Shown in pieces: positions 32,515 through 43,100 of a stretch of 64,000 nucleotides of DNA. Where the stretch lies: assembly GCF_017874715.1 (NCBI RefSeq), contig NZ_JAGGLR010000006.1, positions 124,001-188,000 of the forward strand. Direction: 5' to 3'. Origin of the DNA: Streptomyces iranensis (GTDB lineage Bacteria > Actinomycetota > Actinomycetes > Streptomycetales > Streptomycetaceae). Below the pieces are notes generated by a model, which was given only the letters and a program-made list of their open reading frames with translations, was not told the origin of the DNA and did not search any database. Numbering within the stretch: the stretch's first letter is position 1; every line of letters begins with the position of its first letter. Position numbers and translations under genes: made by a program.

Positions 32515-33409
32515 GCTCGGGGTGGCGGCGCGCCCCGAGGCGCATCCGCCGCAGCCTCCCGGCCGGGAGCGACGTCAGCGCCACGCCGCCCACCAGCAGC
32601 GCCGCCGCCAGCCAGCGCGGTGCGCTGATGCCCTCCCCCAGCACCAGCGCCGCCGAGGACATCCCGAAGACCGGCACCAGCAGCGAGAACGGGGCGACCG
32701 CCGAGGCGTCGTAGGTGCGCAGCAGAAAGCCCCAGACCCCGAAGCCGAACACCGTGGTGACCCAGGCGACATAGACGATCGCGCCCGTCCCGGCCCAGTC
32801 GAGCCTGCTCAGCGCCTCGACATCGGGCCGCGCGCCCTCGAACACCAGCGAGAGCCCGAGCAGCGGCAGCACCGGCACCAGGCTCACCCACACCATGAAG
32901 TTCAGGGCGTCGGGCGGCGCCGCCTTGCGGGTCAGGACGTTGGAGACACCCCAGAAGGCCGCCGCCGCGACGACGAGGACGAAGCCGAGGAGCGGCCCCG
33001 AGGTGCCCTCGTCCACGGCGGCCACCGCGATCCCGACGAGGGCGACGGCCATGCCCAGCAGCCGCCGCCGACCGGGGCGTTCGGCGAGGACGACGGCCGC
33101 GAACAGCGCCGTGAACACCGCCTGGATCTGCAGCACCAGCGAGGACAGCCCGGCGGGCATCCCCTCGTGCATCCCGATGAACAGCAGCCCGAACTTCGCC
33201 ACGCCCAGGGCCAGCCCCACCCCCAGGATCCATCGCCAGGCGACCCTCGGCGGGCCGACCAGGAAGACCGCGGGCAGCGCGGCCACCAGGAACCGCAGGG
33301 CGCAGAAGAGCAGGGGCGGGAAGTGGTCGAGGCCTACCTCGATGACCACGAAGTTGACCCCCCACAGGGCCGTGACCAGCACGGCGAGGGCTATGTGCAC
33401 AGGTCGCAT
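32381..33409 (-). CDS. EamA-family (DMT superfamily) exporter with an unusual C-terminal tail
   Basis: A 342-residue protein with two EamA repeats and about ten membrane spans, from IALAVLVTALWGVNFVVIEVG to APRWLAAALLVGGVALTSL. Members export amino acids or other small metabolites. After the last span (about residue 285) a 50-residue Arg/Pro/Ala-rich tail follows, of which the last 44 codons are antisense to the end of the isomerase gene. The tail is probably non-functional read-through of an opposite coding strand. It is divergent from a LysR gene, a common pairing for inducible exporters. Confidence 0.88.
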   Translation of the reverse strand: MRPVHIALAVLVTALWGVNFVVIEVGLDHFPPLLFCALRFLVAALPAVFLVGPPRVAWRWILGVGLALGVAKFGLLFIGMHEGMPAGLSSLVLQIQAVFTALFAAVVLAERPGRRRLLGMAVALVGIAVAAVDEGTSGPLLGFVLVVAAAAFWGVSNVLTRKAAPPDALNFMVWVSLVPVLPLLGLSLVFEGARPDVEALSRLDWAGTGAIVYVAWVTTVFGFGVWGFLLRTYDASAVAPFSLLVPVFGMSSAALVLGEGISAPRWLAAALLVGGVALTSLPAGRLRRMRLGARRHPELRPRRRAAAADAPGPGPAAPGTLAPADTTASRTPSTASRPSPRG

Positions 33410-33506
33410 GGGTCGAGGATCAGCTGCCCGGACCTTGTAGCACCAGCGCGGATGTCTTCATGCTTGGATGCAGTAACGGTTAAAGGTACGAGGAGGAGTG
33501 CGAACG

Positions 33507-34421
33507 GTGCTGGATCTGGCCCGGCTGCGGGCTCTGCACGCGGTGTCCGTGCACGGCTCGGTCAGCGCCGCCGCGATCGCGCTCGGCTACACCCCGTCCG
33601 CCGTATCGCAGCAGATCGCCAAGTTGGAGCGGGAGACCCGGACGACCCTGCTGGAGCGGCAGGGCCGGGGCATCGCGCTGACCGACGCGGCCCGGCATCT
33701 GGCCGCCACCGCCCAGCAACTGCTCGCCATCGTCGAGGAGGCCGAGACCACCCTGGAGGAGCAGCGTGGTCAGCCGACCGGCCGGCTGGTGATCGGCGCC
33801 TTCGCCTCGGCGGCGCGCGGGCTGATGCCCGTGGTGCTGGCCTCGCTCGCGGCCGAACACCCCTCCCTGGACGCCCGGTTGCTCGAAGTGGATCCGCATC
33901 TGTCGGTGGACCTGGTGGCGCAGGGGGTCATCGACCTGGCGGTGGCCCATGACTGGGACATCGCCCCGCTGCCCGCCCCGGAGGGGCAGGAACGGGCGGT
34001 CATCGGAGAAGATCTGTGCGATCTGCTCGTCCCGGCCGGACATCCGCTGGCCCGGGTGGCCGCACGGCGCCCGCTGCGCCGCGAGGACCTGCCGGGCCGC
34101 CGGTGGATCTGCCAGCCGCCGGGGTCGGTGTGCCACGACTGGCTGGTCCGTACGCTGCGCGCCTCGGGCCATGAGCCGGACCTGGCGTATCAGGCGGCGG
34201 AGAACCACACCCAGATCGCCCTGGTGGCGGCCGGTCTCGGCGTCGCGCTCATGCCCCGGCTGGGGCGCGGTCCGCTGCCGGACGGGGTGCTGGCGCTGCC
34301 CCTTGAGCCGGTCCCGGTGCGGCGGCTGTACGCCCTGTGGCGCCCGGGAGCGGCCCGCCGCCCCGCCATCACCGAAACGGTGCGGCTCCTGGCCGACCTC
34401 TGGCCGCGCCGCATGAGCTGA
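33507..34421 (+). CDS. LysR-family transcriptional regulator
   Basis: A 304-residue regulator. The winged helix is MLDLARLRALHAVSVHGSVSAAAIALGYTPSAVSQQIAKLERE, and the effector domain begins near TGRLVIGAFASAARGLMPVVL. GTG 33507 was chosen because AGGAGG (33491-33496) sits ten bases upstream; the in-frame GTG at 33498 would lie one base from it. It is divergent from the EamA exporter gene across a 97-base gap and probably controls it. The effector, perhaps an exported amino acid, is unknown. Confidence 0.9.
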   Translation: MLDLARLRALHAVSVHGSVSAAAIALGYTPSAVSQQIAKLERETRTTLLERQGRGIALTDAARHLAATAQQLLAIVEEAETTLEEQRGQPTGRLVIGAFASAARGLMPVVLASLAAEHPSLDARLLEVDPHLSVDLVAQGVIDLAVAHDWDIAPLPAPEGQERAVIGEDLCDLLVPAGHPLARVAARRPLRREDLPGRRWICQPPGSVCHDWLVRTLRASGHEPDLAYQAAENHTQIALVAAGLGVALMPRLGRGPLPDGVLALPLEPVPVRRLYALWRPGAARRPAITETVRLLADLWPRRMS

Positions 34422-34519
34422 GCACACAGCGGGCCGACCCGCCTCATGGAGGACTCCGCCCCTTACCCCACCGGGCTCCGCCCCACCTCACGGGCGTACA
34501 CGGGGTGGCTCCGCAGCCC

Positions 34520-35740
34520 TCAGACCGGCAGCTCCGCCTCGATCAGGTCCGCCGCCCGGTCCGGCCCGCCCTCCGCGGCCATCCGCGCCTTGAGCACGGC
34601 GCAGCGGGCGGCCACCTCGGGGTCGTCCACCAGGTCGAGCACCGCCTTGCGCAGCGCCGGGGCCGTGGCCTCCTCCTTGGGCAGATGGCGGCCGACGCCG
34701 AGCGCCTCGAGCGTGTCGGCGTTGCGGAACTGGTCGACGGCCTGCGGTACGGCGACCATCGGCACCCCGCAGGCCAGCCCCTCCTGGGCGCCGCCCGCAC
34801 CCGCGTGGGTGACGAAGGCGTCAGCCTTCCGCAGAACGCTCAACTGCGGTATCCAGCCGTGCACTTCGACATTGGCCGGGATCTCGCCGAGGTCGGCCCG
34901 GTCGACGAACTCGCCGATCTGCAGCACCACGTACCAGCCCGGCAGATCGCCGAACGCCGCGACGCACGCGCGGTAGAAACCGGGCTCATCGGTCCAGGTG
35001 GAGCCGAGCGAGACCAGCAGGATCCGGTCGGTCTCGGCGGCCCGCTCCGGGCGGCGCCACTCCCCCACGTCGCGGCGGGCGTTCTGACAGCCGCCGACGA
35101 AGCTGTAGACGGAGGTGTCGACGCGGTCGGCGTTGGGCTGGAGCAGTTCGGGGATGAGGGCGACACAGCGGCTGGGGCGGCCGATGAGGGTGTCGGGGTC
35201 GGTGTCGGCCAGGCCGTTGTCCCCGAGCCAGGCGCGGTAACGCGCGTAGTAGGCCCGGCCGCGCTCCGACCGCCGCATATGGGCGTACATCGGCTCGAAG
35301 ACCTCTTCGCGGTAGCCGTCCCAGGGCACGAAGCTGGGCGCGAGCTCGACGGCGGACACGCCCCACCGATGGGCGAGGACATGCGCCGGGTAGGCCGTGA
35401 CGTCGTACATCACCAGATCCGGCTCATCGCCCTCGTAGGCGGCCAGATGCTGTGGAAGCGCCTGCTCCGCCTCGGCGAGAAACGGCTCGATGTAGTCGAT
35501 CAGATCGGAGCCTTTGCCGCCCGGCGCATTCTCACCATGGAGGATCGAGGTGTAGGTCTTCGGCTCGGCGCCGGTTTCGGCCACCTTCTCGGCGAACGAC
35601 TCGGGGATGGCGTAGGTAACCCGGTGGCCGCGGGCCACCAGCTCGCGGATCACCTCCAGGCTCGGGTTGACGTGCCCGTGTGCCGCGATGCCGAACATGG
35701 CTATGTGTGTGGGGGGCTTGGCACCCGTCGGTGGGGTCAT
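34520..35740 (-). CDS. mgt: Macrolide-type UDP-glycosyltransferase
   Basis: A 406-residue GT1-family enzyme. The acceptor half begins [31 protein letters not shown] with the conserved His of HGHVNP. The donor half contains [62 protein letters not shown], the UDP-sugar binding signature. The closest functional group is the macrolide glycosyltransferases (Mgt, OleI, OleD) that inactivate macrolides by 2'-glucosylation, so resistance or self-protection is likely. It stands alone, with an A/T-rich upstream region (35741-35830) unusual for this genome. Confidence 0.88.
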   Translation of the reverse strand: MTPPTGAKPPTHIAMFGIAAHGHVNPSLEVIRELVARGHRVTYAIPESFAEKVAETGAEPKTYTSILHGENAPGGKGSDLIDYIEPFLAEAEQALPQHLAAYEGDEPDLVMYDVTAYPAHVLAHRWGVSAVELAPSFVPWDGYREEVFEPMYAHMRRSERGRAYYARYRAWLGDNGLADTDPDTLIGRPSRCVALIPELLQPNADRVDTSVYSFVGGCQNARRDVGEWRRPERAAETDRILLVSLGSTWTDEPGFYRACVAAFGDLPGWYVVLQIGEFVDRADLGEIPANVEVHGWIPQLSVLRKADAFVTHAGAGGAQEGLACGVPMVAVPQAVDQFRNADTLEALGVGRHLPKEEATAPALRKAVLDLVDDPEVAARCAVLKARMAAEGGPDRAADLIEAELPV

Positions 35741-35975
35741 GAAAACGGAACATAAGCGAGAACGGATGCCTTATACAAATACCGTGCATACCCGGTCGAG
35801 AGTTTAGTACCGATATCGCACGAGCACCAGATCACGGTCTTTAACCAGTCTTTTCCTTTGCGCTTCCGGGCCGTTGGGAAAGGCCGACTTTCCTTGACCC
35901 GGCCGCAGTTTGTGTCCCAGCGTGTCCTGCACGCCTATGGCCGCCCCCTCCGAACGTCCCATGGAAGGAGTGCGG
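35741..35975. other. A/T-rich divergent promoter region
   Basis: The 235-base gap separates the divergent glycosyltransferase and GH3 genes. Bases 35745-35870 are markedly A/T-richer than the genome (e.g. CTTATACAAATACCG, GAGTTTAGTACCGATATCG), consistent with promoters in both directions; I cannot fix the exact elements. Confidence 0.5.
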
Positions 35976-37898
35976 GTGCACACGACGACGTCTCGCCGCG
36001 CCCTGCTCACCGCCACCCTGGCCGCCGCCGCGGCCGGTGCGTGCAGCGGACCGACGAACAGCTCCCCCGCGCCCGCGGCCCCCGCGCGCCGCACCACCGC
36101 CGGTTCCGGCAGCCCGTCCGCGGCCCCCTCACGGCCCACCACGGAGCCCGGCCGGGACCATGAGCGCGACCGCCGGCGGATCGACGAGCTGATCGGGCGG
36201 ATGACGCTGGACCAGAAGATCGGCCAGCTCTTCGTGATGCGGGTGTACGGCCATTCGGCAACCCGTCCCGACCCCGCCGATGTCGCGGCCAACCGCAAGG
36301 AGATCGGCGTCGACAACGCCGCCGAGCTGATCGCGAAGTATCACGTGGGCGGGGTGATGTACATCGGATGGGCGCACAACATCCGCGATCCCCACCAGGT
36401 GGCCGCGCTCTCCAACGGCATCCAGAAGGCCGCCCTGGCCACCTCCGTGCCCGTCCCCGTCCTGCTCTCCACCGACCAGGAGTACGGCACCGTCGCCCGG
36501 GTCGGCGCGCCCGCCACGCTGTTCCCGGGCGCCATGGCGCTCGGCGCGGGCGGCAGCGCGGCCGACGCCCGCACGGCCGCCCGCACCGCGGGCGCGGAGC
36601 TGGCCGCGCTCGGTATCCGGCAGGACTACGCCCCGATCGCGGACGTCAACGTCGACCCCGGCAATCCGGTGATCGGGGTGCGCTCCTTCGGGGCCGATCC
36701 CAAGGCCGTGGCCCGGATGGTGGCGGCGCAGGTGGAGGGCTATCAGAGCGCCGGGGTCGCGGCCACCGCCAAGCACTTCCCCGGCCACGGCGACACCAGC
36801 GTGGACAGCCATGTGGGCCTGCCGCGGATCACCCACTCCCGGAAGGAGTGGGAGCGGCTGGACGCACCGCCGTTCCGGGCCGCGATCGAGGCCGGAATCG
36901 ACTCGATCATGACGGCGCATCTGCTGTTCCCCGCACTCGACCCGGCCGACGACCCGGCCACGCTCTCCCGCCCCATCCTCACCGGTGTGCTCCGTGAGGA
37001 GTTGGGCTACGACGGCGTGGTGGTCACCGACTCGCTCGGTATGGAGGGGGTGCGGAAGAAGTACGGCGACGACCGGGTACCGGTGCTCGCACTCAAGGCG
37101 GGCGTGGACCAGCTGCTGAACCCGCCGAGCCTGTCCCTGGCCTTCGAGGGTGTGCGCAAGGCCGTCCGGGCAGGCGAGATCAGCGAGGACCGGATCGACC
37201 GCTCGCTGCGGCGCGTCCTCGAACTCAAGGCGCGCCGGGACCTGTTCGACGATCCGTACACCAGCGACCGCGCGGTCAACCGCACAGTGGGCACCCGCGA
37301 GCACCGCGCCACCGCCGACCGCATCGCCGAGCGCACCACCACCCTGATCACCAACCGCGGCGGACTGCTGCCGCTGTCGCCGCGCCGCCACCGCGACCTG
37401 CTCGTGGTGGGCGTGGACGCCGCCGCGCCCTCCGGTACCGGCGGCCCGCCGACGTCCGTCCTGGCCCGCGCCCTGTCCGGCCTCGGCTTCCGCACGGAGG
37501 CGCTCACCACCGGCACCGCCGACTCCCCCGGCCCCTCCCCGCAGCGCATCGAGGCGGCGGTCACGGCGGCGAGGGAGCGGGACGCGGTCATCGTGACGAC
37601 GTACGACATCGCCTCCGGCTCCGCCCAGCGCACCCTGGTGGCACGCCTGGTGGCCACCGGCGTGCCGGTGGTGCACCTGGCCCTGCGCAATCCCTACGAC
37701 ATCGCACGCCTGAACGGCCGCGACACGGCCCCCGGCGCCTCGTTGGCCGCCTACTGCTGGACGGACGTGGAACTGCGCGCCGCCGCCCGCGTCATCGCGG
37801 GCCGGGCCGCGCCACGCGGCAAGCTGCCGGTAGCGGTCCGGCACGCGGACGACCCCTCCCGGGTGCTGTACCCGATCGGGCACGGGCTGAGCTACTAG
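35976..37898 (+). CDS. Secreted glycoside hydrolase family 3 lipoprotein (beta-N-acetylhexosaminidase-like)
   Basis: A 640-residue enzyme. The N-terminus TSRRALLTATLAAAAAGACSG combines a twin-arginine motif with a lipobox-like Cys near residue 23. The GH3 barrel carries KHFPGHGDTSVDSH (266-279), the His-Asp dyad hallmark of NagZ-type N-acetylglucosaminidases, and the nucleophile Asp352 in VVVTDSLGMEGV. A C-terminal alpha/beta-sandwich domain follows (about 440-640). Likely substrates are cell-wall or chitin-derived GlcNAc glycosides. Start GTG 35976 follows AAGGAG by five bases. A palindrome spanning the stop codon ends the gene. Confidence 0.9.
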   Translation: MHTTTSRRALLTATLAAAAAGACSGPTNSSPAPAAPARRTTAGSGSPSAAPSRPTTEPGRDHERDRRRIDELIGRMTLDQKIGQLFVMRVYGHSATRPDPADVAANRKEIGVDNAAELIAKYHVGGVMYIGWAHNIRDPHQVAALSNGIQKAALATSVPVPVLLSTDQEYGTVARVGAPATLFPGAMALGAGGSAADARTAARTAGAELAALGIRQDYAPIADVNVDPGNPVIGVRSFGADPKAVARMVAAQVEGYQSAGVAATAKHFPGHGDTSVDSHVGLPRITHSRKEWERLDAPPFRAAIEAGIDSIMTAHLLFPALDPADDPATLSRPILTGVLREELGYDGVVVTDSLGMEGVRKKYGDDRVPVLALKAGVDQLLNPPSLSLAFEGVRKAVRAGEISEDRIDRSLRRVLELKARRDLFDDPYTSDRAVNRTVGTREHRATADRIAERTTTLITNRGGLLPLSPRRHRDLLVVGVDAAAPSGTGGPPTSVLARALSGLGFRTEALTTGTADSPGPSPQRIEAAVTAARERDAVIVTTYDIASGSAQRTLVARLVATGVPVVHLALRNPYDIARLNGRDTAPGASLAAYCWTDVELRAAARVIAGRAAPRGKLPVAVRHADDPSRVLYPIGHGLSY

Positions 37899-37905
37899 CC
37901 CGTGC
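37880..37905. terminator. Palindrome across the GH3 stop codon
   Basis: GCACGGGCT (37880-37888) and AGCCCGTGC (37897-37905) form a perfect 9-bp stem with an 8-base loop, and the TAG stop lies in the hairpin. A second hairpin, GCGCCC-TAC-GGGCGC (37925-37939), overlaps the stop of the convergent peptidase gene. Together they probably terminate both transcripts. Confidence 0.65.
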
Positions 37906-37929
37906 CCCGTCGGGGCCCGCGGACGCGCC

Positions 37930-39336
37930 CTACGGGCGCAGCGTCACCGGCTCGCGCTCGGTCTCGCGGCGGTCGAGCTCGGCGTTGTGCCGGGCGAGGG
38001 GCTTGCTCGTCGGGCTGACGCCCGCCCATCGCTGCACCTCGGCGGTGGCCTTGGCCTTCTGGTCGCCCGTCAGCTGGGCGATGCTGGAGCCGTGGTTGCC
38101 GCCGGCCACCGTGTAGACGTACGCGTCCTTGGCGCCCCTGCCGACCCGGAAGCGCTCGGCGCCCCATGGGTCGTTCTGGCCGTAGACGAAGAGCATCCGG
38201 TGGGCGTCGTGCCGGACCCAGCTGTCGATGTCCCGCATCACGCCCTGCTTGAAGCGCATCGGGATGTCACGCGGCACATAGCTGCGCGGGGCGTAGATGC
38301 CGGGGTAGCGCAGCAGCCCGGCCAGGTGCGGGGTCTTGAAGGTGGGCGAGCCGAGCTCGGTGCCCGCCTGGTAGTAGTACGGCGTGTAGGTCTCCAGGCC
38401 CTGGTCGGTGTAGGCGGAGAAGCCCGAGATCTCGTCGATGAAGCCGTACAGCTCGTCGGTGGACGCGGTCGGGGCGGGGACGTCCGCGCAGTCCTTCAGC
38501 AGGTGGTACTGCCAGAAGGCCCACACCAGGTCCAGGACCACGTTCTCGTACGCCTTGTCGGCGCTGCCGACGACGGTGAAGGTCTGCTTCTCGTCGTCCG
38601 CCCACTTCTGGTAGCGCTTCACGATCTCGTCGCGCCGCACCAGCGCCTCGCGCTGCACCGCGTTGAGCTTGGTGCGGCATTCGGCGGTGCCGACGCCCGC
38701 GAAGAAGCGGTCGTAGGCGGAGTCCTCCTTGTCGGCCACGTCGTTGGGCGCGACGTAGGCGACGGTGCCGTTCATGTCCCGGGGGTAGAAGCGGCGGTAG
38801 TAGGTGGCGGTCATCCCGCCCTTGCTGCCGCCGGTGGCCAGCCACTTCTTGCCGTAGACGGGCTTCAGGGCCCGGTAGAGGCGGTGCTGGTCGCTCGCGG
38901 CCTGCCAGATGTCCAGCTTGGACCAGTCGGCGGGCTGGGGCCGGGAGGGAGTGAAGAAGCGGTACTCCATGGACACCTGGTTGCCGTCCACCAGCTGCGT
39001 GGGCTCACTGCGGCGGGGTGCGGTGGTGACGTTGTAGCCCGAGGTGTAGAAGACCGTGGGCCGGTCGGTGGCCTTGTGCAACAGCGTGAACCGCTGCTGG
39101 AAGATGCCCTTGGAGGGATGCCGGTGGTCCACCGGCTGGGCGTAGCTGAAGACGAGGAAGCGATAGCCCTCGTAGGGCTGCTCCTCCACGAAACGCATTC
39201 CGGGAATCGCCAGGACACGTTCCTTGATGTCCGGCTGGGCGGGGGCGGCCGGTGCCGCGGACGCGCTTCCGGCGCCCGCGCCGACCGCCCCCACCAGTAT
39301 CGCGAGCGACAACAGCCATCTGAGCATCTTGTGCAT
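37930..39336 (-). CDS. Secreted S28-family serine peptidase (tripeptidyl aminopeptidase type)
   Basis: A 468-residue exported peptidase. The signal peptide MLRWLLSLAILVGAVGAGAGSASA is followed by the S28 core: nucleophile Ser171 in ATGGSKGGMTATYY, the Asp in FVYGQNDPWGAERF and the His in VAGGNHGSSIAQL. Actinobacterial members are the PS-10-like tripeptidyl aminopeptidases that remove N-terminal tripeptides, and probably scavenge peptides outside the cell. It is convergent with the GH3 gene and 31 bases from it. Confidence 0.9.
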   Translation of the reverse strand: MHKMLRWLLSLAILVGAVGAGAGSASAAPAAPAQPDIKERVLAIPGMRFVEEQPYEGYRFLVFSYAQPVDHRHPSKGIFQQRFTLLHKATDRPTVFYTSGYNVTTAPRRSEPTQLVDGNQVSMEYRFFTPSRPQPADWSKLDIWQAASDQHRLYRALKPVYGKKWLATGGSKGGMTATYYRRFYPRDMNGTVAYVAPNDVADKEDSAYDRFFAGVGTAECRTKLNAVQREALVRRDEIVKRYQKWADDEKQTFTVVGSADKAYENVVLDLVWAFWQYHLLKDCADVPAPTASTDELYGFIDEISGFSAYTDQGLETYTPYYYQAGTELGSPTFKTPHLAGLLRYPGIYAPRSYVPRDIPMRFKQGVMRDIDSWVRHDAHRMLFVYGQNDPWGAERFRVGRGAKDAYVYTVAGGNHGSSIAQLTGDQKAKATAEVQRWAGVSPTSKPLARHNAELDRRETEREPVTLRP

Positions 39337-39518
39337 GCACCCTCCCCTTGTTGCCGTGTTGACCCATTGCCCCGTGAATTCGCACAGGTCGCCGAGAACC
39401 TATCCGGGCACACACTCGCGTCGCCAGATGCCGTCAACGCTCCAACCCGAGGCCGAATACGGAGAGTTGTTACCGCCGCCCTCTTTCGTAGCGGGCTGTG
39501 ATGGCTCATGCTGCCTGT

Positions 39519-39962
39519 ATGGACCGAGACGAACGGCACGACCGGAGTGAACGGGCCGAGCGGCTGACGCGGTATCTGAACGAATTGCAGGACCGGATCG
39601 ATCCTCGCTCGCTCGAGCTGCTGATGCGGCTGCTGCGCGAGTTGAGCACCTCACCGGCCGTCCGCGGGGGGACGTACGAGCTCGGGATGGGGCCGGAGGA
39701 GAAGGAGCTGTTCACCCCCGCTCTCCAGGCCGAGCTGCTGGTGTTGTTCGGCCTGCTCACTTCCCAGGACGAGCGTGTGGTGGTCGACCTCGGCGACAGT
39801 CCGCACGCCAAGGGCATGAAGGTGCTGGTGCCTCAGGAGCGGGCCGGGGACCCCGACTTCCTGCACCGCCACAAGCAGCGGGTGGCGGCCGAGGCGGAGC
39901 AGCGGGAGCGGGACCGGCGGGAGGTGGAGGGCATAGCGAGGGCCAGCGGCATGGAACCGTGA
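39519..39962 (+). CDS. Small hydrophilic protein of unknown function
   Basis: A 147-residue protein rich in Glu, Arg and Leu, predicted mostly helical: DRDERHDRSERAERLTRYLNELQDRI, SLELLMRLLRELSTSP, FTPALQAELLVLFGLLTSQDERVVVDLGD and a charged C-terminal helix (HRHKQRVAAEAEQRERDRREV). No family recognised. In-frame starts at GTG 39498 and ATG 39501 are possible; none has a clear ribosome site. Downstream, CGTTAC-CGTAC-GTAACG (39963-39979) forms an inverted repeat. Confidence 0.6.
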   Translation: MDRDERHDRSERAERLTRYLNELQDRIDPRSLELLMRLLRELSTSPAVRGGTYELGMGPEEKELFTPALQAELLVLFGLLTSQDERVVVDLGDSPHAKGMKVLVPQERAGDPDFLHRHKQRVAAEAEQRERDRREVEGIARASGMEP

Positions 39963-40050
39963 CGTTACCGTACGTAACGGCGAGCGAACGCTGAGCGTTA
40001 CCGGCCCGAAGGGGCGCGGGGCTGTGTCCATATACGGCTCCGCCGCGTGG
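39963..40050. repeat. Inverted repeats and a copy of the genome repeat mosaic
   Basis: The 169-base gap 39963-40131 begins with the imperfect palindrome CGTTAC...GTAACG directly after the stop, followed by AACGC-TGA-GCGTT. Then comes TATACGGCTCCGCCGCGTGG (40031-40050), one mismatch from the blocks at 24049 and 31171. The hairpins may terminate the small gene and the convergent ABC exporter gene. Confidence 0.55.
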
Positions 40051-40131
40051 GCGCGACCAGCCACGGCGGCGCCGCAGCCGACCGAGCACCGCAGACGGCC
40101 GAGACGCATCCCGGCACGTCCAGCGGAGCGG

Positions 40132-43100
40132 TTACGCGACGGCGGGGGCCGTCTCACCCGTGAAGGTGCGCCACAGCGCGGCGTACCGGCCGTCCCGCGC
40201 CACCAGCTCCTCATGGGTGCCGTCCTCGACGACCCGGCCGTGGTCCAGGACCACCACCCGGTCCGCACGGGCGGCGGTGGTCAGCCGGTGGGCGACGACC
40301 AGTGTGGTGCGCCGTCCCGTAAGACGATCCGTGGCCTGGTTGACCAGAGCCTCGGTGGCCAGATCGAGCGCGGCCGTGGCCTCGTCGAGCAGCAGGATGT
40401 CCGGGTTCACCAGCTCGGCGCGCGCCAGCGCGATCAACTGCCGCTGCCCGGCGGAGAGATTGCGCCCGCGCTCGGAGACCTCGTGCAGATAGCCACCGTC
40501 CAGCGACGCCACCATGGCATGGGCGCCGACCGCACGCGCGGCGGCCTCCACCTCCGCGTCGCTCGCGTCGGGCCGTCCGTAGGCGATGGCGTCGCGCACC
40601 GACCCGGCGAAGAGATACGGCTCCTGCGGGACCACCCCGAGGTGGCCGCGGTATCCGGTGAGGTCCAGTTCGCGCAGATCCACCCCGTCCACCCGCACGG
40701 CGCCCCGCGTCGGGTCGTAGAACCGCGCCACCAGCTTGACCAGAGTGGACTTCCCCGCCCCGGTCTCCCCGACGAACGCCACGGTCTGCCCCGAGGGGAT
40801 GGTGAGCGAGATGCCCGCCAGCGCCTCCTCGCCGTCCCCGTACCGGAACCGCACATCGTCGAAGGCGATGTCGCCGCGCATCGAGCGCACCTCGCGCGGG
40901 GCCTCGGCCACCGGTGTGGTGGTGGGCTCGCGCAGCAACTCCTGGATGCGGCCCAGCGACACGGTGGCCTGCTGATAGCCGTCGAAGACCTGGGAGAGCT
41001 GCTGGACGGGGGCGAAGAACAGGTCGATGTAGAGGAGGTACGCCACCAGCGCGCCCGCCGTCAGCGTGCCGTCCCCGACCCGCCCGGCGCCCACGATGAG
41101 CACCAGCGCGGTGGCCACGGACGCCAGCAGCTGGACGAACGGGAAGTACACCGAGATCAGCCGCTGGCCGCGGATCCGCGCCTGGCGGTAGGCGTCGCTG
41201 CGCGCCGCGAACCGCTCCCGGCCGGACCGCTCACGCCGGAATGCCTGCACGATCCGCAGCCCCGCCACGCTCTCCTGAAGGTCCGCGTTGACCACGCTCA
41301 CACGCTCGCGGGCCAGTTCGTACGCCTTGACGCTGCGGCGCCGGAACAGCACCGTGCCGATGATGAGCGGCGGCAGGGTCAGGAAGACCACCAGCGCGAG
41401 TTCCACGTCGATGATGAGCAGCGCCACCAGGATGCCGAAGAAGGTCAGCAGGCTGACCACGGCGGTGACGAGACCGGTCTGGAGGAACGTGGACAGCGCG
41501 TCGACGTCGGTCGTCATCCGCGTCATGATCTTGCCGCTCAGCTCGCGCTCGTAGTAGTCGAGACCGAGCCGCTGGAGCTGGGCGAAGATCTTCACGCGCA
41601 GGGCGTAGAGCACCCGTTCACCGGTCCGCCCGGTCATCCGGGTCTCACCGATCTGGGCGGCCCACTGCACGAGGACGACGAGGAGCGCGAGCCCGGAGGC
41701 GGCCCATACCGCGCCGAGCGAGAGCCGCTGGACGCCCTGGTCGATTCCGTGCCGGATGAGCACGGGCAGCAGCAGCCCGGCGATCGCGTCCACGGAGACG
41801 AGCGCCAGCGCGACCAGGAGCGGCGCCCCGAAGCCGCGCAGCAACCGCCGCAGCCCGTACGTCTCCTCGGGGCGGGTGGCCCGCTCCTCGTCGATGTCGG
41901 GGATGTCGGTGGCGGGCGGCAGGGCGGCGACCTTGGCGAGCAGTTCGGGGGTGGCCGGCATCCCGGACAGCGCCCCCGCGAGCCCGGGACCGGCCACGGC
42001 CCCGGCCCCCGCGCCCGCCGCCGTGTCGCCCTTACGGCGCTCACCATCGGGCCGCACCCATAGCTCCGGGGTCACCCCACCATGGCTCGGGCACGCCGGG
42101 TGGCCCGCCACGGCCCCGTCCGGCGGACAGGCGGCGCTGTCCCCGTCCGGCGCCCATACGGCGCCCTCCCCCTCTCGAACGGCGTGCGCGGGGTCGTCCC
42201 CACCGTGCGAACGGCCCCGTCCCTCCGGGTCGGACGGCACCCACGGCTCGGCCGCCGCTCCATCACGGACCGCCTCACCGGCGGCGTGCGCGGGGTCGTC
42301 CCCACCGCGCGCCCGCCAACCCGCCGCGGGGCGCGGGCGCCCCTCGGGGCCGTGCGCCGTGCCGTCGGCGTCGGCGGGCGGCCCGCCGTCGAGACACGGC
42401 TCGGCCAACCCGGTCGCGGCGGCCTCTCCACCGAACGCACCGGTGAGCCCCGGCGCGTGTGCGGCGGCGCCGCGTGGCGCGCCCGGGGCCAGGTCGTCGG
42501 CCCCGGCCCACGGCCGGGGGCCGTTCCCCGTCGGCGGCGCGACCGCGCCGCCCGAGCCGTCGTCGCCGCGCGGCTCGGTCTCGTCCGTCAAGAGGCTCCG
42601 GTACACGGCGCTCCGCGCCTTCAGCTCCTCGTCCGTGCCCACGTCCGCGACCCGGCCCCGGTCCATCACCGCGATGCGGTCGGCGAGGGCGAGGGTGGAG
42701 GGGCGGTGGGCGATCAGCAGGGTGGTGCGGCCCGCCATGACACCCCGGAGCGCCTCGTGGATCTCGTGCTCGACGCGCGCGTCCACCGCCGAGGTGGCGT
42801 CGTCCAGGACGAGCAGCCGGGGGTCGGTGAGGATCGCGCGGGCCAGGGCCAGCCGCTGGCGCTGGCCGCCGGAGAGGGTCAGTCCCTGCTCGCCGACCTC
42901 GGTGTCATAGCCGTTCGGCAGCTCGGAGATGAAGCCGTCGGCCTGCGCGGCGCGGGCGGCGGCCCGGATCCGCTCCTCACTCGCGTCCGGCACCCCGTAG
43001 GCGAGGTTGGCGCGCACGGTGTCGGAGAAGAGGAAGCTGTCCTCCGGCACCAGCCCGACCGCCCCGCGCAGCGAGTCGTACGTCAGCTCCCGCACATCGT

